Below are positions 43,848 through 52,504 of a stretch of 64,000 nucleotides of DNA, in pieces (position 1 is the stretch's first letter; every line of letters starts with the position of its first letter). The translations under genes and the position numbers were made by a program. The stretch is from NCBI RefSeq assembly GCF_014651675.1, contig NZ_BMXI01000002.1:20414-84413 (forward strand). Direction: 5' to 3'. The notes below the pieces were generated by a model. It was not told the DNA's origin, ran no database searches, and was given only the letters and a program-made list of their open reading frames with translations. The DNA comes from Roseibacillus persicicus (GTDB lineage: Bacteria; Verrucomicrobiota; Verrucomicrobiia; Verrucomicrobiales; Akkermansiaceae).

Positions 43848-46280
43848 TTATCCGAGAAAAACCTTTGGCATCTCGATCCGCTCGGGTGCGTGAGTCAGGA
43901 GAGCCATCTCGCGGAAGCCGGTCAACTTGGCGAGGATGAGGTCGGGGAAGCTGGCGATGCGGGTGTTGTAGGTTTCCACCGCGTCGTTGTAGCCCTCGGA
44001 GGTGAAGGCGATTTCGTTTTCGCACTGAACCAGTTCCTTGGCGAGTTTGCCCAGGGTGCGACCGGCGCCGAGGTCGGGATAGTCTTCCGCCAAGGCGATA
44101 ATGTCGCGGGCGGCCTGATGGGAATCGCGGAGCTCGGGCGAGAGGTCCCCGGCATCGTTGGGACGTTCGCTGCGGAGTTCGGCGAGCTTGGTTTGGAGCG
44201 TTTTCTCATGCTCTAGGGTACTGGCCGCGACTTCTTGCAAGGGCTTGATGAGGTCGTTGCGCTTTTGCAAGGCAACATCAATGTTGGACCAGTTGCGGCG
44301 CGCGCGTTGGCGGAGAAAGACGAGGTCGTTGTAGTGTATGGTGATCGCGATTCCGATCATGAGCAGGGGGCCAATGAGGGCGGCGGCGAGGTAGCTGGCG
44401 GGATTGAAAGAGCCCAAGACGCCGAAGATCATGAGCCCCGCAAAGAGGACGGCGGCAAAGGTGAGGTTCAGGATGGTCGCGGCTGCCAATCCGCTTCGGC
44501 GGAGGAGGTGGCTTTCTTGAAAACCGGAAAGCAGGAAGGGCGCGCCCGACCATTTCTTAGGTTCGTCGCTTTGTGCGAGGTGGAGGCGGTCTCCGGTTTT
44601 GGGATCGAGTTGAGCATAGCCCATGACGTGGACCGGTTCGCCCAGGTGCAGGCATTTTTCCGTGTGCTGTAGGCGGCCTTCGCGGCGGGTCTCGACGCGC
44701 CAGGCATCGACTTGGGCACCAGTGGGATCGACGGGAATACTGCCCGAGCGGTCGCGGCAGAGGAAAGGGATGCGTTCTTTCTCGTCGCGAATGACCACCC
44801 ATTTGGCATTCTTGCCCGAGCCCCGCTTTTCCTTAATCACATAGTGGTAGGCCACGGCGGGCAAGTGCGCGAGGGGAGTGTGCAGCTCGGTGGTAGCAGG
44901 GAGAGTATCGATGAGGCCATGGGCCTCGGTGAGCCCGTAGGTGACTCCGGCAGCGGGGGTGGTGGGGAGGTTCTCGATGAAGCGCTTGTACTGCACTTTG
45001 CGAAAGCCGAAGAAGAGACTGCCGAGACCGAAAAGCCCGGCGAGCACCGTGCCGATGATGCCGGAGACACCCGAGATTTTCGCTTTGGTGAACTCGGTCT
45101 CCAGCTTTTGGCGGAACTCCTCGTCGCGCTCGGGGAGAGGAATCTCCGGCGGGCGATCGATTCCGACAAAAGGCCGCACCCAATTGTAGGGAAAAGACTC
45201 GGCCTGGGCATTGGAGCGCAGGGTGGCGGTGGCGAGGTCGATGCGAACCCGTCGCAGTCGGGTGCGGGCTTTGCCGGAGAGCTCGCGGTAGTCGGAGAGG
45301 TTTCCGAGCTTCTGCCAGTCGCCATCCCAGGGGATGTTTTGGGCACCGAGTTCTTCTTGAATGAGTTCGCGCACCACTTTTTCCTGTCGCAAGACTCGGC
45401 TTTGGGATTTGGTGAGGTCGGTCGCCATCATGGTCACTCCCTGAAACAAAAGCGCTCCGCTGACAATGAGGCTGAGCATACCAAAGAAGACCAGAATGCG
45501 ATGGAATCCCAAGAGAGAGAACAACATTGAGGAGGCAATCGCAAACCCGCCCAGTCCGAGCCAGCAAAGCCAGATCGAGCCCACCGCCCGCGAGTGCCGC
45601 TCTCCTAGCTCAGTCTCCTTGGAAATGAGAGGATGGTAGTCGCCCTTTTGCTGGAAGGTGACCACGGGGTTGTCTTTCTCGGCAAGAAAGCCAAAGACGA
45701 AAATCCGGTTGGCAGGTTCGAGGCGATACTCGGTGTAGCGATATTTACCCGAACGCCGCTGGTGGCTGACCGGGATGTTGAAGGAGACCTCCTTGCTGGG
45801 GCGGATGCGCATCAAGCCGGTGGTGTCGTCGAGGTCGAAAGGCACGTAGCGGGTGCGGTCTTCCACCGTGACCCAGCGGGTGTCGCCGTCGGAATCCTTC
45901 TCTTCGCGTTCCTTGGTGTAGCGGTAGTAGAAGCACTGGGTGCGGGTGTCGGGGGAGTTGAGAATTCGGCCCTGGTCGGCCTGCCGGGCGCGGCCTGTTA
46001 GGTTGACCTCACCGGGGACCGCGGCCACGACCTTGGTCTGCGGGATGCGGCCGATTTGGCGCTGCTCGGCGATCTTCTGATAGCTGCAGGTTTGCAGAAT
46101 GAAGCCGGCGATGGCGGTCGCGATGAGGGCGACCAGTTTGAGGATGCGGTGGCTTTGGCCCAGGCTGCCCTTGGGCGGTTCGCACAGTCCGCAGACGTAT
46201 TCGGTGGCGTCTCCAGTGGTCCAATGGGGGGAAGATTGGATTCCACATCGGTTGCAACTGACCACTTCGCTCTTCGGCAT
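43848..46280 (-). CDS. Membrane protein fusing zinc ribbon, two GIDE-like domains and LemA
   Basis: An 810-residue protein of unusual build. C9/C12 and C30/C33 form a zinc-ribbon-like N-terminus, followed by a helix near 47-65. Residues 85-215 resemble the GIDE domain of MULAN-type membrane proteins (GEVNLTGRA, CFYYRYTKEREEKDSDG, ITRYVPFD-like context). Helices follow at 235-282 and 405-425. A second GIDE-like domain spans about 445-570 (AYHYVIKEKRGSGKNAKW). Two more helices precede a C-terminal LemA domain (660-805: RRNWSNIDVALQKRNDLIKP, ENEIAFTSEGYNDAVETYN). No RING domain is seen. Bacterial LemA and GIDE genes are often neighbours; here they are one protein. Function unknown. Confidence 0.85.
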   Translation of the reverse strand: MPKSEVVSCNRCGIQSSPHWTTGDATEYVCGLCEPPKGSLGQSHRILKLVALIATAIAGFILQTCSYQKIAEQRQIGRIPQTKVVAAVPGEVNLTGRARQADQGRILNSPDTRTQCFYYRYTKEREEKDSDGDTRWVTVEDRTRYVPFDLDDTTGLMRIRPSKEVSFNIPVSHQRRSGKYRYTEYRLEPANRIFVFGFLAEKDNPVVTFQQKGDYHPLISKETELGERHSRAVGSIWLCWLGLGGFAIASSMLFSLLGFHRILVFFGMLSLIVSGALLFQGVTMMATDLTKSQSRVLRQEKVVRELIQEELGAQNIPWDGDWQKLGNLSDYRELSGKARTRLRRVRIDLATATLRSNAQAESFPYNWVRPFVGIDRPPEIPLPERDEEFRQKLETEFTKAKISGVSGIIGTVLAGLFGLGSLFFGFRKVQYKRFIENLPTTPAAGVTYGLTEAHGLIDTLPATTELHTPLAHLPAVAYHYVIKEKRGSGKNAKWVVIRDEKERIPFLCRDRSGSIPVDPTGAQVDAWRVETRREGRLQHTEKCLHLGEPVHVMGYAQLDPKTGDRLHLAQSDEPKKWSGAPFLLSGFQESHLLRRSGLAAATILNLTFAAVLFAGLMIFGVLGSFNPASYLAAALIGPLLMIGIAITIHYNDLVFLRQRARRNWSNIDVALQKRNDLIKPLQEVAASTLEHEKTLQTKLAELRSERPNDAGDLSPELRDSHQAARDIIALAEDYPDLGAGRTLGKLAKELVQCENEIAFTSEGYNDAVETYNTRIASFPDLILAKLTGFREMALLTHAPERIEMPKVFLG

Positions 46281-46305
46281 GGGGCAAACTTAGTATGCCG
46301 AAAAG

Positions 46306-46371
46306 AAAAAGGCCAGCGGCCCGATGGACCGGTGATGTTTCCATCGCCGGAATGAAATCGGAACCGCTGGC
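46306..46371 (-). terminator. Probable terminator of trxA
   Basis: Arms GCCAGCGG (46312-46319) and CCGCTGGC (46364-46371) pair around a 44-bp loop that itself contains GATGGA/TCCATC complementarity. On the minus strand the stem is followed by CTTTTTCTTTT. It lies about 30 bp beyond the trxA stop. Confidence 0.6.
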
Positions 46372-46399
46372 GGTGCTATGAACTTGTTGTTTCCCGTTC

Positions 46400-46726
46400 T
46401 TAATCGAGAAGCATTTTCAACCCGTCGGGAGAAGTGACTCCGCTCTTGCGGCTCACCTCGACCCCGTCTTTGAAGACGAGGAAAGTCGGGATGGATTGCA
46501 CTCCATACTTCTGGGCGAGGGCGGGGCTTTCATCGACATTCACTTTCGCAATGGTCGCTTCGCCCGCGAGCTCCTCGGCCAGTTTGCCAAGGACGGGATC
46601 CATTTGCTTACAGGGTCCGCACCATTCGGCCCAGAAGTCCACGAGCACGGGGCCCTTGGCTTGCTTCAGTTCGTATTCGAAGGTGTTGTTGTTCAGCTTT
46701 AGGATTTCGCTTTTTTCAGTAGTCAT
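46400..46726 (-). CDS. trxA: Thioredoxin
   Basis: A 108-residue cytoplasmic disulfide reductase with the canonical active site W-C36-G-P-C39-K in FWAEWCGPCKQM, the buried Asp in VLVDFWA, and the cis-Pro in SIPTFLVFKDG. No signal peptide. The matching reductase gene trxB lies in this window at 49.1-50.0 kb, so the pair can form a full NADPH-thioredoxin system. It stands alone, with a terminator after it. Confidence 0.97.
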   Translation of the reverse strand: MTTEKSEILKLNNNTFEYELKQAKGPVLVDFWAEWCGPCKQMDPVLGKLAEELAGEATIAKVNVDESPALAQKYGVQSIPTFLVFKDGVEVSRKSGVTSPDGLKMLLD

Positions 46727-46781
46727 CGTTTTGTGCTTTTAGACTTCTATGGGAGCGCGGGGCGGAGGCTTTATTCCCGGC

Positions 46782-47435
46782 TTAGAGATGAGATTGGATC
46801 TGGCGCTTGAAGGCCTGCCATTTGGCCCCGTATTTGCCATTGTCCAGCAAAGGTTTAGGGCAATTCTTGTAGCCGAGGTTTTTTCCGTCGTCATAGCGAA
46901 TCCGTTCCCACTCGCAGTGACCGACCACCCGGGAGATGGGGATGTTGTGTTGCTTCATCAGGTCGGCGACGAGCTTGGCGGTGCGAGCCTTGGTGGCGGT
47001 GAAGGAGCCGTCGCGGTTTTCGCACATCTCGATTCCGATGGAGTATTTGTTCCCGGTGCCTTCGTAATCCGCGTGCTGGCCTTGCTCGTTGGTGGGAAGG
47101 CTCTGATAGATGGAGTGGGAGTCCACGCTGAAGTGCCAGGTCAAGTAGCCCAGGGAATTGTGGGACGAGGTCAATCCGCCGCGTTTGAGGAGGTTGGCGT
47201 GGGTGCGTGCGCCCGCTCCGGATCCGTAGCTCTGCGTGGTGTGGATGGTGATGTAGCGCGGAGACATGGGCCGCATCTGCTTCCGGCCATATTGACCGGC
47301 AGGAATCATGAGCGAAACATTCACCCCGGGAGGGGTGGAGTGATCGTGCCGGCCAAAGGAGCTGCCGCCGCCAGAGCCGGAGGGAGCGCAGGTGGCGAGG
47401 AGCAAGGGTAGAGCGAGAAGGAGGATTTTTTTCAT
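46782..47435 (-). CDS. Lipoprotein N-acetylmuramoyl-L-alanine amidase (Amidase_2)
   Basis: The ATG at 47435 yields 217 residues with a lipoprotein signal (MKKILLLALPLLLATC). The frame extends into yicC, but that part is a shadow. The amidase_2 fold shows YITIHTTQSYGSGAGAR with the first zinc His, GYLTWHFSVDSHSIYQSLP, SIGIEMCEN and ISRVVGHCEWER with the later His. It should cut the MurNAc-Ala bond of peptidoglycan in the periplasm, either for recycling or daughter-cell separation. Its start lies 11 bp after the yicC stop, so they may be cotranscribed. Confidence 0.92.
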   Translation of the reverse strand: MKKILLLALPLLLATCAPSGSGGGSSFGRHDHSTPPGVNVSLMIPAGQYGRKQMRPMSPRYITIHTTQSYGSGAGARTHANLLKRGGLTSSHNSLGYLTWHFSVDSHSIYQSLPTNEQGQHADYEGTGNKYSIGIEMCENRDGSFTATKARTAKLVADLMKQHNIPISRVVGHCEWERIRYDDGKNLGYKNCPKPLLDNGKYGAKWQAFKRQIQSHL

Positions 47436-47446
47436 GCTATTGGGGT

Positions 47447-48319
47447 CTATTCGATATTTTGAACCTGCTCGCGGATCTTTTCGAGTTCTGTTTTTGCGGC
47501 AACGATGTGGTGCGCAATTTCGGAGTTGTTGGCCTTGGAGCCGATGGTGTTGAACTCGCGGTTGAGCTCTTGGCAAAGGAAGTCCAGGGGACGGCCGACG
47601 GGCTCGGTGGCGGTGAGGAGTTCGGTGAACTTGTCGAAGTGGGCAGCGAGGCGAGTGAGTTCTTCCGAGATGTCGCAACGGTCGCAGAAGAGGGCGATTT
47701 CCTTGAGGACCCGATCGTCGTTGGAGTCGATGGCGAGGCCGGCGTCGGAGAGTCTTTGCAGGAGGAGTTCGCGCTGCCGGGCGGGGACACTTGGGGCGAT
47801 GGTAGTGATTTCGCTGGTGAGCTTTTGTAAGGTGGCCAAGCGGGTCTCCATGTCGGTGCGGAGGGCGGCCCCTTCGTCAGTGCGCATGGCGACTAATTCC
47901 GTGAGCGCTTTTTGCAAGGCAGGGAGGACGGCAGGGAGAACTTGTTCGATATTATAGCCGCTATCGATGAGGAACTGGTCCGGCATGCGTAGAAAGTCCT
48001 GTGTGGAGAGGGTGAACTCTTGATCGAGATCCTGACCCAATTGCTCGAAGGCCAATTGGAGTGCGCGTGCTTTGGTAGCGTCGATTTGTAGAGTAGACGC
48101 ATTTGGGTCGAGCGAGGTGAGCTTGATGGCCAGATTGACGCGGCCACGCGAGAAGCGGGCGAGGGCTTCCTTTCGCAAAGTGGGCTCCAGCTCTGTCAAT
48201 CCGCGAGGCAGGCTGAGAGAAACTTCGGCCTGCTTGCGGTTGACGGAGGATGCTTCGACCTCGGCGTGAAAGGTGGTAGTAGTGGCTTCGCCGCGTCCGA
48301 AGCCGGTCATGGATTGCAT
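47447..48319 (-). CDS. yicC: YicC family endoribonuclease
   Basis: A 290-residue protein with the family hallmarks: the start MQSMTGFGRGEA, the internal EVEASSVNRKQAEVSL, and the C-terminal signature FLCQELNREFNTIGSKANNSEI. YicC-type proteins are RNA endonucleases active on small RNAs in E. coli and B. subtilis. Length and order are normal. In many genomes yicC is next to gmk; here it is followed by the amidase gene, and gmk is not in the window. Confidence 0.95.
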   Translation of the reverse strand: MQSMTGFGRGEATTTTFHAEVEASSVNRKQAEVSLSLPRGLTELEPTLRKEALARFSRGRVNLAIKLTSLDPNASTLQIDATKARALQLAFEQLGQDLDQEFTLSTQDFLRMPDQFLIDSGYNIEQVLPAVLPALQKALTELVAMRTDEGAALRTDMETRLATLQKLTSEITTIAPSVPARQRELLLQRLSDAGLAIDSNDDRVLKEIALFCDRCDISEELTRLAAHFDKFTELLTATEPVGRPLDFLCQELNREFNTIGSKANNSEIAHHIVAAKTELEKIREQVQNIE

Positions 48320-48385
48320 GGGAAGAGTCCTACGCGATTTTGGAGTGGGGATCGCGCTTCTTTTTTTAAAACGGAAGCTAGCCCG

Positions 48386-48925
48386 CTAGCGTGAAGGCTT
48401 GGTTGGTTTTTTTAGAGAGATTGATTTGAAGAAGTTTTGAGAGGCTTCGTGATTCGGGTTCTTTGCCTCGCTCAGATAGTAGAAAGCGTAAATAGTATCG
48501 TCGATAAAGAGAGTGTACATCGTCGCTAGTTTTTTTCCCTCATCCGTCGAGTAGCGAAATTTTCGGCCTGTTTTGCCTGCAAGTTCCCAATGAGATGAAC
48601 TAAGAAATTTTGATGGCTGTAAAGAGGTTGCCTTGTCGTAAAACATCTGATACATTTCACCCAGAGTCAAACTCTCTAGTGCAAGAAGAGCTTCTTTTCC
48701 AATCGCCTTTGAGGCTACAACTATGTAGCCTTCGTTCTCGGTAGTAACACTTGCATAATGGGTTTTTGTGCCGAGATTGGCATCAATATCAAGGTTGACC
48801 TGAGGTTTGGATGGTAGTGTGACCTCCAACGCCCAATCTTTGATGGAGAGAGTGTAGGAGTTTGTAACTTGGGCATTGATTAGCTGAGTTCCAATGAAGA
48901 TCAGGAAAATTATAATTTTTTTCAT
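48386..48925 (-). CDS. AT-rich orphan exported protein
   Basis: A 179-residue product with a signal peptide (MKKIIIFLIFIGTQLINA) and a beta-rich body (SYTLSIKDWALEVTLPSKPQ, YTLFIDDTIYAFYYLSEAKN). I do not recognise the family, though its layout resembles small periplasmic proteins seen in Bacteroidetes-like genomes. Base composition is visibly AT-richer than all neighbours, with Ile codons ATA/ATT and Lys AAA common, which points to recent transfer. It lies alone between yicC and trxB, with AT-rich flanks from about 48926 to 49045. Confidence 0.7.
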   Translation of the reverse strand: MKKIIIFLIFIGTQLINAQVTNSYTLSIKDWALEVTLPSKPQVNLDIDANLGTKTHYASVTTENEGYIVVASKAIGKEALLALESLTLGEMYQMFYDKATSLQPSKFLSSSHWELAGKTGRKFRYSTDEGKKLATMYTLFIDDTIYAFYYLSEAKNPNHEASQNFFKSISLKKPTKPSR

Positions 48926-49046
48926 TTTTTACACATTGCTATAATTTCAGTTGCTTGTAAATAAATGTATCAATGCTCGATAGTAGAAATCGTTTCTATG
49001 GTTTTGAGACTTTGAAGGAATCAATTTTTTTGAGACTAGTAAGGCA

Positions 49047-49073
49047 TTAAAAAGCAGTCCCTGCAGACTGCTT
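49047..49073 (-). terminator. Rho-independent terminator of trxB
   Basis: Stem AAGCAGTC (49052-49059) and GACTGCTT (49066-49073) with loop CCTGCA, followed on the minus strand by a T run. About 27 bp after the trxB stop. Confidence 0.85.
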
Positions 49074-49099
49074 CCTTAAGGATTGGGAGTGGGAAAAAA

Positions 49100-50035
49100 T
49101 TAGTCCTCTTCCGAAAGGTAGCGCTCGGCTTCGATGGCGGCTTTGCAGCCTTCGCCGGCGGCGGTGATGGCTTGGCGATAGTAGTCGTCCATGACGTCTC
49201 CGGCGGAGAACAGGCCGGGGGTCTTGGTCGCGGTGCGCTCGCCCTTGGTCTGGATGTATCCACCGTCGTTGCGGTCGACGAGGTCGCCGGCAAACTGACT
49301 GTTAGGAACGTGTCCAATGGCGATGAAGGCTCCGCGAACATCGAGTTCGCTCTCTTCGCCTGAGACGAGGTTCTTCACCTTGACGCCCGCCAGCTTGTTG
49401 TTTTCGCCAGGGATATACTCGGTCAAAGCGCTGTTCCAAACGGGCTCGATTTTTTCGTGAGCGAGAACGCGCTCGGCCATGATCTTGGAGGCGCGGAGCT
49501 CGTCGCGGCGGTGGACGAGATAGACTTTGCTCGCGAAGCGGGTGAGGAAGTGAGCTTCCTCGGCAGCGGAATCGCCTCCGCCCACGACTACGACGGGCAT
49601 GTCGCGGTAGAACGCTCCGTCACAAGTGGCGCAAGTGGTGACTCCGGCCTTGCCGTAAAGTTCTTGCTCGCCCTCGATGCCGAGGAGGCGGGGAGAGGCA
49701 CCGGTGGCGATGATCACGGTCTTGGACTCGATGACTTCGTCGCTGCCTTTGATTTTGACCTCAAAGTGACCGGCCTCGGTTTTCACGATGGATTCGGCGA
49801 CCTTGTATTCGGTGCGGGCACCGAACTTTTCCGCCTGTTGCTGCATCTTGTTCATCAGCTCGTAGCCATCGACTCCATCGGGAAAGCCGGGGAAGTTCTC
49901 GACTTCTGAAGTGGTGGTAAGGAGGCCGCCGGGCTGTTCGCCAGCGAGAACACGGGGAGAGAGATTGGCACGACTTGTGTAGAGAGCGGCGGTCCATCCG
50001 GCTGAACCGGTTCCGATGATGAGAACGTTTTCCAT
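49100..50035 (-). CDS. trxB: Thioredoxin reductase
   Basis: A 311-residue flavoprotein that reduces thioredoxin with NADPH. The ATG at 50035 ([13 protein letters not shown]) is chosen because the FAD fold begins at once; an upstream ATG at 50089 adds a non-family tail. FAD motif [10 protein letters not shown], redox pair C135-A-T-C138, NADPH motif [13 protein letters not shown] and the FAD-proximal [16 protein letters not shown] are intact. Partner thioredoxin is encoded at 46.4 kb. A strong terminator follows. Confidence 0.97.
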   Translation of the reverse strand: MENVLIIGTGSAGWTAALYTSRANLSPRVLAGEQPGGLLTTTSEVENFPGFPDGVDGYELMNKMQQQAEKFGARTEYKVAESIVKTEAGHFEVKIKGSDEVIESKTVIIATGASPRLLGIEGEQELYGKAGVTTCATCDGAFYRDMPVVVVGGGDSAAEEAHFLTRFASKVYLVHRRDELRASKIMAERVLAHEKIEPVWNSALTEYIPGENNKLAGVKVKNLVSGEESELDVRGAFIAIGHVPNSQFAGDLVDRNDGGYIQTKGERTATKTPGLFSAGDVMDDYYRQAITAAGEGCKAAIEAERYLSEED

Positions 50036-50260
50036 AGTGGTTATCAGAGGTGTGAGGCGCGACTTTATGCCCGAATTCTTTTTGGCCAAGCGGGAATGGG
50101 GGCTGAGGACAGTTTTTCGGTGACGATGTTGACCGCTTCAACCCGATTGGTGGGTGATTCCGGCTCTTTGCAGACAATTGGTCGGGTGGATTTCAACAAT
50201 CTCGTCAGATCCTTGAATCAAGACTTTCGATTTCCGTTGGAAAAGGTGAGATTCGGGGCA

Positions 50261-51055
50261 GTGAATCGACTGGATACGACTTTTGAGCAATTGAGGAATG
50301 AGGGGAAGAAGGCGTTTGTGGCCTATGTGGCGGCTGGCGATCCTGATGAGGGGCGTTCGCTGAAGATCATGCAGGCTTTGGCGGATGCGGGGGCGGATGT
50401 GATTGAGTTGGGCTTGCCGTTTTCCGATCCTTTGGCCGATGGCATCGTCAATCAGATGGCGGCGGGCCGGGCCTTGGCGGCGGGTGCTTCCACGCGCTCT
50501 TGTCTGGAGATGATTCGCGAGTTTCGGAAGACGCACGATACTCCCTTGGTGCTCTTTACCTATCTGAATCCGGTCTTCACCTACGGCTACGAGAAGTTTC
50601 ATGCCGATGCGGCAGCGGCTGGAGCGGATGGGATTCTGTTGTTAGATCTGCCACCCGATGAGGCCGCCCGCAATGCGGATTTGGCGAGTGAGGTGGGGCT
50701 GGCTCACATTCGGCTGATTGCGCCGACCACTCCAGAAGATCGGGTGAAGTTGCTGGCGGAAAGTTCGCAGGGGTTCATCTACGCCCTTTCCCGCACGGGA
50801 GTGACGGGCGCGCATGGGGCTCCTTCGGAAGGAATCGGCGAGGTGGTCTCGCGCATCAAGGCGCATACCGAAACTCCCGTTTGCGTGGGCTTTGGAATCA
50901 ATACGCCCGAGCAGGCCTCAATGGTCGCGAGTGTGTCGGACGGGATTGTGGTGGGATCAGCGATTGTGAAAATCGTCGAGAACAATGCGGATGACCCAGA
51001 CGTTGCGACCAAGGTGGGAGCCTTTGTGAAGACGCTCGTAGACGCGATTCGGTAA
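50261..51055 (+). CDS. trpA: Tryptophan synthase alpha subunit
   Basis: Cleaves indole-3-glycerol phosphate to indole, passed to TrpB. The GTG at 50261 (VNRLDTTFEQL) matches the classical TrpA start and gives 264 residues; the frame opens at 50096, and that extra part is leader sequence. E49 (VIELGLPFSDP) and D60 coincide with the catalytic residues of E. coli TrpA. Phosphate-binding stretches GFGINTPEQA and GIVVGSAIVK are present. No other trp gene is adjacent, so the pathway is split in this genome. Confidence 0.95.
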   Translation: MNRLDTTFEQLRNEGKKAFVAYVAAGDPDEGRSLKIMQALADAGADVIELGLPFSDPLADGIVNQMAAGRALAAGASTRSCLEMIREFRKTHDTPLVLFTYLNPVFTYGYEKFHADAAAAGADGILLLDLPPDEAARNADLASEVGLAHIRLIAPTTPEDRVKLLAESSQGFIYALSRTGVTGAHGAPSEGIGEVVSRIKAHTETPVCVGFGINTPEQASMVASVSDGIVVGSAIVKIVENNADDPDVATKVGAFVKTLVDAIR

Positions 51056-51058
51056 TTT

Positions 51059-51239
51059 CGGAGTGCGTGAGCGCAGCTCCCGCTTTTTGGGCGAACCTTC
51101 GGGTGGGGTGGAGAGAAGCGTGAGCTTCGGGGTTTGTTCTGGGGCGACGGATGGGTTGTTGCGGGATGGCTTGGAGAGCGTGGGGTGGTTGTCGTGGCCT
51201 CTGCAAAAGCGGAAGCTCGCGCCTCGCGACCGCGCTCCG
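51059..51239. repeat. Imperfect terminal inverted repeat element
   Basis: The left arm 51059-51089 (starting CGGAGTGCGTGAGCGCAGCT) is similar to the reverse complement of the right arm 51204-51239 (ending CGCGCTCCG), with matching CCGCTTTT inner ends. The element fills the gap between the convergent trpA and RelE-like genes. Non-autonomous mobile or REP-type sequence is the likely explanation. No gene is seen inside. Confidence 0.5.
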
Positions 51240-51245
51240 GTGGCC

Positions 51246-51608
51246 TTAGCTTTTGGCTTTGGCGTTGCGGCCTTCGTCGATGAGGTTCCAGAAGTGTTTG
51301 GACTCGGCGAGGGCGTCGTCTTCGGAGGACAATTTGGAGCGATAGAGAAAGTCCGAGAGGGTGCCTTTGTGAAGAACGCGGTGAACGATGACTTTGTTGT
51401 TCGCCACCTCGAAGTAGAAGCGCCAGTCGTCGGAGCGAAAGCGGTAGAGGGTCTTGCCGTCTCGCTCGATTTTGCCGAATTTGTCGCCATCCAGATTGTC
51501 CAAATCGTCGTGGGTGACTTGGAAGTCATCGAACACCTGCAACTGGGCCAGGGTGTCGAGTTGGGAGATCTCAGCGGCTGAGATTTCGTTGAAGACGATT
51601 TGAAGCAT
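51246..51608 (-). CDS. RelE/ParE-like small protein
   Basis: The ATG at 51608 gives 120 residues; another Met lies 5 residues upstream. The centre (YRFRSDDWRFYFEV, NNKVIVHRVLHKGTL) resembles the beta-sheet core of RelE/ParE toxins, and the N-terminal IVFNEI is also toxin-like. There is an unusual acidic helix region (DDFQVTHDDLDNLDGDKFG) and a C-terminal extension. No antitoxin gene is adjacent: deoD diverges on one side and a repeat element lies on the other. It may be a stray toxin-like domain with another function. Confidence 0.6.
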   Translation of the reverse strand: MLQIVFNEISAAEISQLDTLAQLQVFDDFQVTHDDLDNLDGDKFGKIERDGKTLYRFRSDDWRFYFEVANNKVIVHRVLHKGTLSDFLYRSKLSSEDDALAESKHFWNLIDEGRNAKAKS

Positions 51609-51796
51609 GGCGAAAGATGCCATGGGAAAGGGGGCGGGGTCAATGTTTGGAAGAGGAGTGTGGGGAGGAAGACTTTTTGACAGGATGGACAGGAGTTTAC
51701 AGGAATTTTGACGAAGTGGTTGGAGCGAGTCGGTCTGGATGAGCGCTGCTGTTCTTTTGGCGTGACGATTCGGGCTGACTTTCCGATAACTGTTCC

Positions 51797-52498
51797 ATGC
51801 CGACCCCACATATTGAAGCCGCCGAGGGAGCTTTTGCAGAAACCGTGCTGATGCCGGGCGACCCGCTGCGGGCGAAGTTCATTGCCGACACCTTTCTGGA
51901 GGATGTGGTGCAGGTAAATGCGGTGCGCAATATGTTTGGCTATACTGGAAGCTATGAGGGCAAGCGCGTTTCGGTGATGGGATCGGGGATGGGGATTCCG
52001 TCGCTTTCGATCTATGCCAAGGAGCTGATCACCGAGTATGGGGTGAAGAATTTGATTCGGGTTGGCAGCTGTGGAGCGGTCAGCAAGGAGGTGAAGGTGC
52101 GCGACATTCTGATCGGCATGGGGGCAAGCACCGATAGCGGGGTCAACCGCGCGCGCTTCGGGGGCTATGACTTTTCGGCCGTGGCCGACTGGGGCTTGAC
52201 GCGGGCGGCGGTGGAGTCGGCGGAGAGGCAGGGGATTGCGGTGACAGTGGGCACGCTCTTCTCGGCGGATCTCTTCTACACCCCGCTGCCGGAGATGTTC
52301 GATCGCATGGAGAAGCTCGGTGTTCTGGGCGTGGAAATGGAAGCCGCGGGTCTGTTCGGCGTCTGTGCCGAATTCGGCGCGAAGGGGCTGGCAGTGTGCA
52401 CCGTCAGTGACCATATCCGGACAGGAGAAAGCCTTCCAAGCGACGAGCGCGAGAAAGGCTTTTCCGATATGATGAAGGTGGTCTTGGGCTCGATTTAG
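51797..52498 (+). CDS. deoD: Purine nucleoside phosphorylase DeoD
   Basis: A 233-residue homohexameric-type phosphorylase that converts purine nucleosides to base and ribose 1-phosphate. Family motifs are clear: [21 protein letters not shown]-like start, [38 protein letters not shown] and the catalytic Asp in CTVSDHI. Length is close to E. coli DeoD. It is a single gene, with a composite inverted repeat lying between its end and the convergent redoxin gene. Confidence 0.96.
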   Translation: MPTPHIEAAEGAFAETVLMPGDPLRAKFIADTFLEDVVQVNAVRNMFGYTGSYEGKRVSVMGSGMGIPSLSIYAKELITEYGVKNLIRVGSCGAVSKEVKVRDILIGMGASTDSGVNRARFGGYDFSAVADWGLTRAAVESAERQGIAVTVGTLFSADLFYTPLPEMFDRMEKLGVLGVEMEAAGLFGVCAEFGAKGLAVCTVSDHIRTGESLPSDEREKGFSDMMKVVLGSI

Positions 52499-52504
52499 TT
52501 TTGG

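Noticed and set aside
50096-50260. N-terminal extension of trpA
   Set aside because: TrpA homologues start at the VNRLDTTFEQ position. The extra 55 residues lack any family match.
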